Source: Pogonophryne albipinna (Eukaryota; Chordata; Actinopteri; Perciformes; Artedidraconidae). Taken from it: 64,000 bases of DNA. The stretch is taken from assembly GCA_028583405.1 (NCBI GenBank), contig JAPTMU010000159.1, positions 373,223-437,222 on the forward strand. Direction: 5' to 3'. Under the pieces are notes generated by a model that saw only the letters and a program-made list of their open reading frames with translations, made no database searches and had not been told where the DNA came from. Positions 61,033 through 64,000 of this stretch are shown here, piece by piece. The position numbers were made by a program, and so were the translations under genes. Position 1 is the first letter of the stretch. Every line of letters begins with the position of its first letter.

Positions 61033-62915
61033 CACCCTCAGACATGCTACAGCAGCTGTTGTAAACACATAAACACACAAACACGCACTCAGTGATTTGT
61101 GATTAAAATGTTTTTCATGTTTCAGACTTTAGAGAGGTCGATGGGAGACACAGAAAGAGAGGAAGGACACACACACTGTCAGAGCAGTACACTGTGTGTG
61201 ATTGACAGCAGTAGGTGTGTGTGGCCCGAGGCAGAGCGTGTGTGAGGATCTGATAACGTCAGCTCGTCACCTGACAGGACTAACTGCTGCCTGGTGACAA
61301 ACCACACAAGAGATAATAAACAGGTGACTTCCTGTTGGAGATAACTCACAAACACCTGCGTTTACAAGCGGATCGAATAGATGTCTAATCAGGTTGTTTT
61401 TCAGAGTCAAATGTATGGTCAATCAACTGTTCTGACAGGGAGGTCGCTGTTTCTCACAATCCGGAGGAATTCAAGGTAAAATATGATCAAACATATTTGA
61501 TCCTATTTATTGACTTTGTCTTCCTTTATTTCACAGAGAAGAATCAGCATTTCATTGTTTTATGTTGTACTATCAGACCTTTCACTGCTGTGTCTATGGA
61601 AGGGTTGAACTGTTGTATCAGGTTTTCTGTGTTGTCTGAAATGGTGATGTGTGCCTGGTTAAAGCACCTGACGCATGAGCAGTGTGATTCTAACACAGCT
61701 TGTTGTGATCGTGTGCAGCGAGGCGCTCACAGAGCCGAACCCTTACCCCGGGATATATCTCACATTTGAGCTTTTAGCTAATGACCAAAACAAAGAAAAG
61801 GATATGCATTGTTTTGCAGACCACAGAAATAAAGTCATTTTGGTTTTAGGAATAAAGGATCTCAACGTTATTTAGTTCAAACAAATGTCAGACATGATGA
61901 ACTGCATCTGGTCTCGAGACAGATGGACCGTTACTCTCCCCAAATATCAGTGATATCCGGCAGAAGGACGACAGGAAGTGGATCCATTGCTTTATCTCAA
62001 ATCTACATGAACTATTATCTAACAATACCAGTTGAAGCTGTCATAATAAACACTGACAGATGAAGAGCAATACAGTCCCCCCGCACGTTGTTACCCTCAC
62101 AGATCTGTGTCTGAGAGGATCTTAGACATCCACGCTCTGCAGATTAAAGACGTCTGTATCGCTGATCCTCAGATCGCTGATCTTTATATAACAAATAAAA
62201 CTGTTCCCACTCAGGTTTAATAAGATCCCGTTCATCCATCGCTCAGAGGAGAGGACTTACATCGATCTGAACACTGAGGCGTCTGAAGTCTTTCCATCTC
62301 AGAAACACCCTGAGATACTCACACCTCCATATTAGTATTCTCATAACACACTGAGATTTAGAGCATAGATATCACCATGAAACATCCCAGTTATCTATTT
62401 GAGGCCCTGTTCTTCTTCTGTGGTGTTCCTCTCCCGTAGTTATGTAGGTGTTAGTGCATGTAAATGGTCTGCAGAGGCTAAAATCCCTGTGTTCTCTCCA
62501 GAGGGAGTTTCAAATGGAACACATCCATTATTAATAAAGGTTATTCACAGAGTGGGAACTACCGTGTCTTTCATTTAAGATGAAAAGCAGGACAAACGCT
62601 GGTTCTATTATTCATGAAGATATTGTGAAGTAAATGAAGAGAGAAAGGAATATGTTAGGAACGACTATGTGTAACCCCGGTGTCGTGTCCCCTCGGCAAC
62701 AGACAGTGGTCTGTTGCCTTGAGAGCTGGTGTTTATTTCCCTGCGTTTCAATGGACACATACAAAGGACACGTGAGCTGCGTTTCTCAACAAAGCTACAG
62801 CAATGTAACACCAGATGGCGTAATTCTCCAATTTAACCAGGATGTTACACCAACCTTTATAACTCTGTTACATATGGAAAACATTTTTGAAACATAGGGT
62901 TAGAACATACAAGGC
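60057..62915. other. Long spacer; microsatellites only
   Basis: (CA)n at 60825-60870 and (TG)n at 60974-61030 lie about 100 bp apart in opposite sense. No convincing exon or RNA gene was seen. Confidence 0.5.
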
Positions 62916-62917
62916 AA

Positions 62918-63018
62918 TCAATCAATGTTTATTTATAGCCTAATATCACAAATGTTACATTTGTCTCAGTGGATTTCACAGTTTGTACATAATATCAGTA
63001 TGACAATACGACACCCTC
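62918..63018 (-). mobile_element. LINE 3' end, unexpanded
   Basis: GATATTAGGCTATAAATAAA in minus reading, with ATTGATTG tail. Only the beginning of the 15-mer (CCCTCTGT) is present, giving an unexpanded comparison for 43985 and 56139. Confidence 0.7.
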
Positions 63019-63019
63019 T

Positions 63020-63136
63020 GTAATGGGAACATACAAGGTCATGGGAACATACAACGTCATGGGAACATACAAGGTCATGGGAACATACAACGTCATGGGA
63101 ACATACGTCATGGGAACATACAAGGTCATGGGAACC
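63020..63136. repeat. 18-bp minisatellite, about 6 copies
   Basis: Unit CATGGGAACATACAAGGT with ACGT variants and one shortened copy. It starts immediately inside the LINE tail. Confidence 0.9.
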
Positions 63137-63721
63137 CTAACATATGTGATGATAGCGATACCAATGCATCAGGAATGATGTAATATATACGCAGAGGTAC
63201 CTGGAATGCATCAGGAAAGGAGTACCCTGGAACATTGTGAAGGGTACAATGTTATATGATAGAAGAAAGGGGATACCATAACATATGTTAAGAAAGTGTG
63301 ACCATGGAAGACTTTAGGTCACGTGGTACACAGACTATTTCATAATGTTAGTATTAAGGTAGGGGGGGCTTGGGGTACCGTGGAGACTTTTAGAAAAGGA
63401 GTACCCTGTAACATTTAAGGTGAATGGTACCACAACATATTTGAGGGATACCATGGAATAATTAAGGGAGGGGTTATAGAATATTTTAGGTAGGCACTAT
63501 AATGAAAGCTTCTATAAAAGGATTATTAACTTGTTATTAATTAATAATATTTTAGGGAAGGGGTTCATGGGATTTTTTTTGAAAAGGTGTACCATCATAA
63601 ATTAAAAGAAAAGGATACTTTGGATTTTTTGAAGATGGTAGGACAGGAGTACAATAATATATTTGAAATAAGGGGTTTCAATAAACAATTAAGTTAAGGA
63701 TAAACATGGAACATTTAAGGT
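63137..63721. other. Degenerate GTACC/AACAT-rich spacer
   Basis: Loose recurrences of GGTACCATGGAACAT-like words suggest an old, diverged tandem array. No gene was seen. Confidence 0.3.
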
Positions 63722-63800
63722 AGGCAGGGTAAGTTTATTTATAGAGAACATTTCAACACAAATTCAAAGAGCTTCATAAAAAAACATTAAGAGCTTTAAG
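63722..63800 (-). mobile_element. Diverged LINE 3' tail
   Basis: AGTTTATTTATAGAGAACAT and TTTCAACACAAATTCAAAGA match the tail at 58847 with several changes. Confidence 0.5.
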
Positions 63801-64000
63801 ACCGAGCGACTATGTGTGACATAATGACTTTAAAATGACATTTAAAAAGTTAATCTAAAGGCCACCGAGAAACCAAATACAACCAGCTAAATATATTGAG
63901 ATATAAACAAACATAGCCAGATAGAAGCTACAAGGTAAGGGTTAACATTGAACACGGTGGGAACGTGAAGAACATCTCCCATCAGCTGATGATCAGATGG

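Overview
The window reads as repeat-dense intergenic and intronic DNA of a ray-finned (teleost) fish. The basis is its content: Tc1-type transposons with long IR/DR termini, several hAT elements with 8-bp target duplications, TTAA-flanked piggyBac-like elements, a Ty3/gypsy remnant with a CCHC Gag, many 5'-truncated LINEs ending in short tail repeats, a tRNA-derived SINE, and very abundant micro- and minisatellites. No bacterial or phage-like organisation is present. The species cannot be named from sequence alone.

Layout: 1-2.8 kb, TG microsatellite and a 5'-truncated LINE (minus). 4.05-4.96 kb, a LINE 3' end carrying a nested SINE. 7.97-9.50 kb, a hAT element with a transposase remnant. 9.73-13.91 kb, a 20-bp satellite of about 209 units. 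14.1-17.8 kb, a TTAA-flanked MITE, LINE tails, an LTR-like segment and AT-rich repeats. 18.1-22.9 kb, the only convincing multi-exon gene region: a six-exon BEN-domain gene (minus) head-to-head with the first two exons of a second gene (plus). 23.7-27.6 kb, palindromic elements, a tyrosine-recombinase-like remnant and LINE fragments. 27.85-29.79 kb, a compound TG/minisatellite block. 30.0-32.1 kb, a piggyBac-like element. 32.5-35.3 kb, a gypsy remnant. 35.3-41.4 kb, minisatellites and hAT elements. 41.4-43.7 kb, a long LINE. 45.4-46.7 kb, Tc1. 46.7-49.5 kb, nested DNA transposons. 50.6-51.6 kb, an assembly gap bordered by two unrelated tandem arrays. 51.6-54.3 kb, a 15/11-bp minisatellite. 55-60 kb, LINE 3' ends, two of which have turned into minisatellites, plus a perfect 73-bp-arm hairpin. 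60-64 kb is largely unremarkable.

Nearly all long open frames are parts of mobile elements or translations of tandem repeats. Every recognised transposon gene is broken by truncation, frameshift, stop codon or catalytic change. The BEN gene is the main cellular-type candidate. Its exon phases fit together, but one base-level frameshift and an unclear first donor leave open whether it is functional, a recent pseudogene, or part of a larger transposon that also encodes the divergent neighbour.
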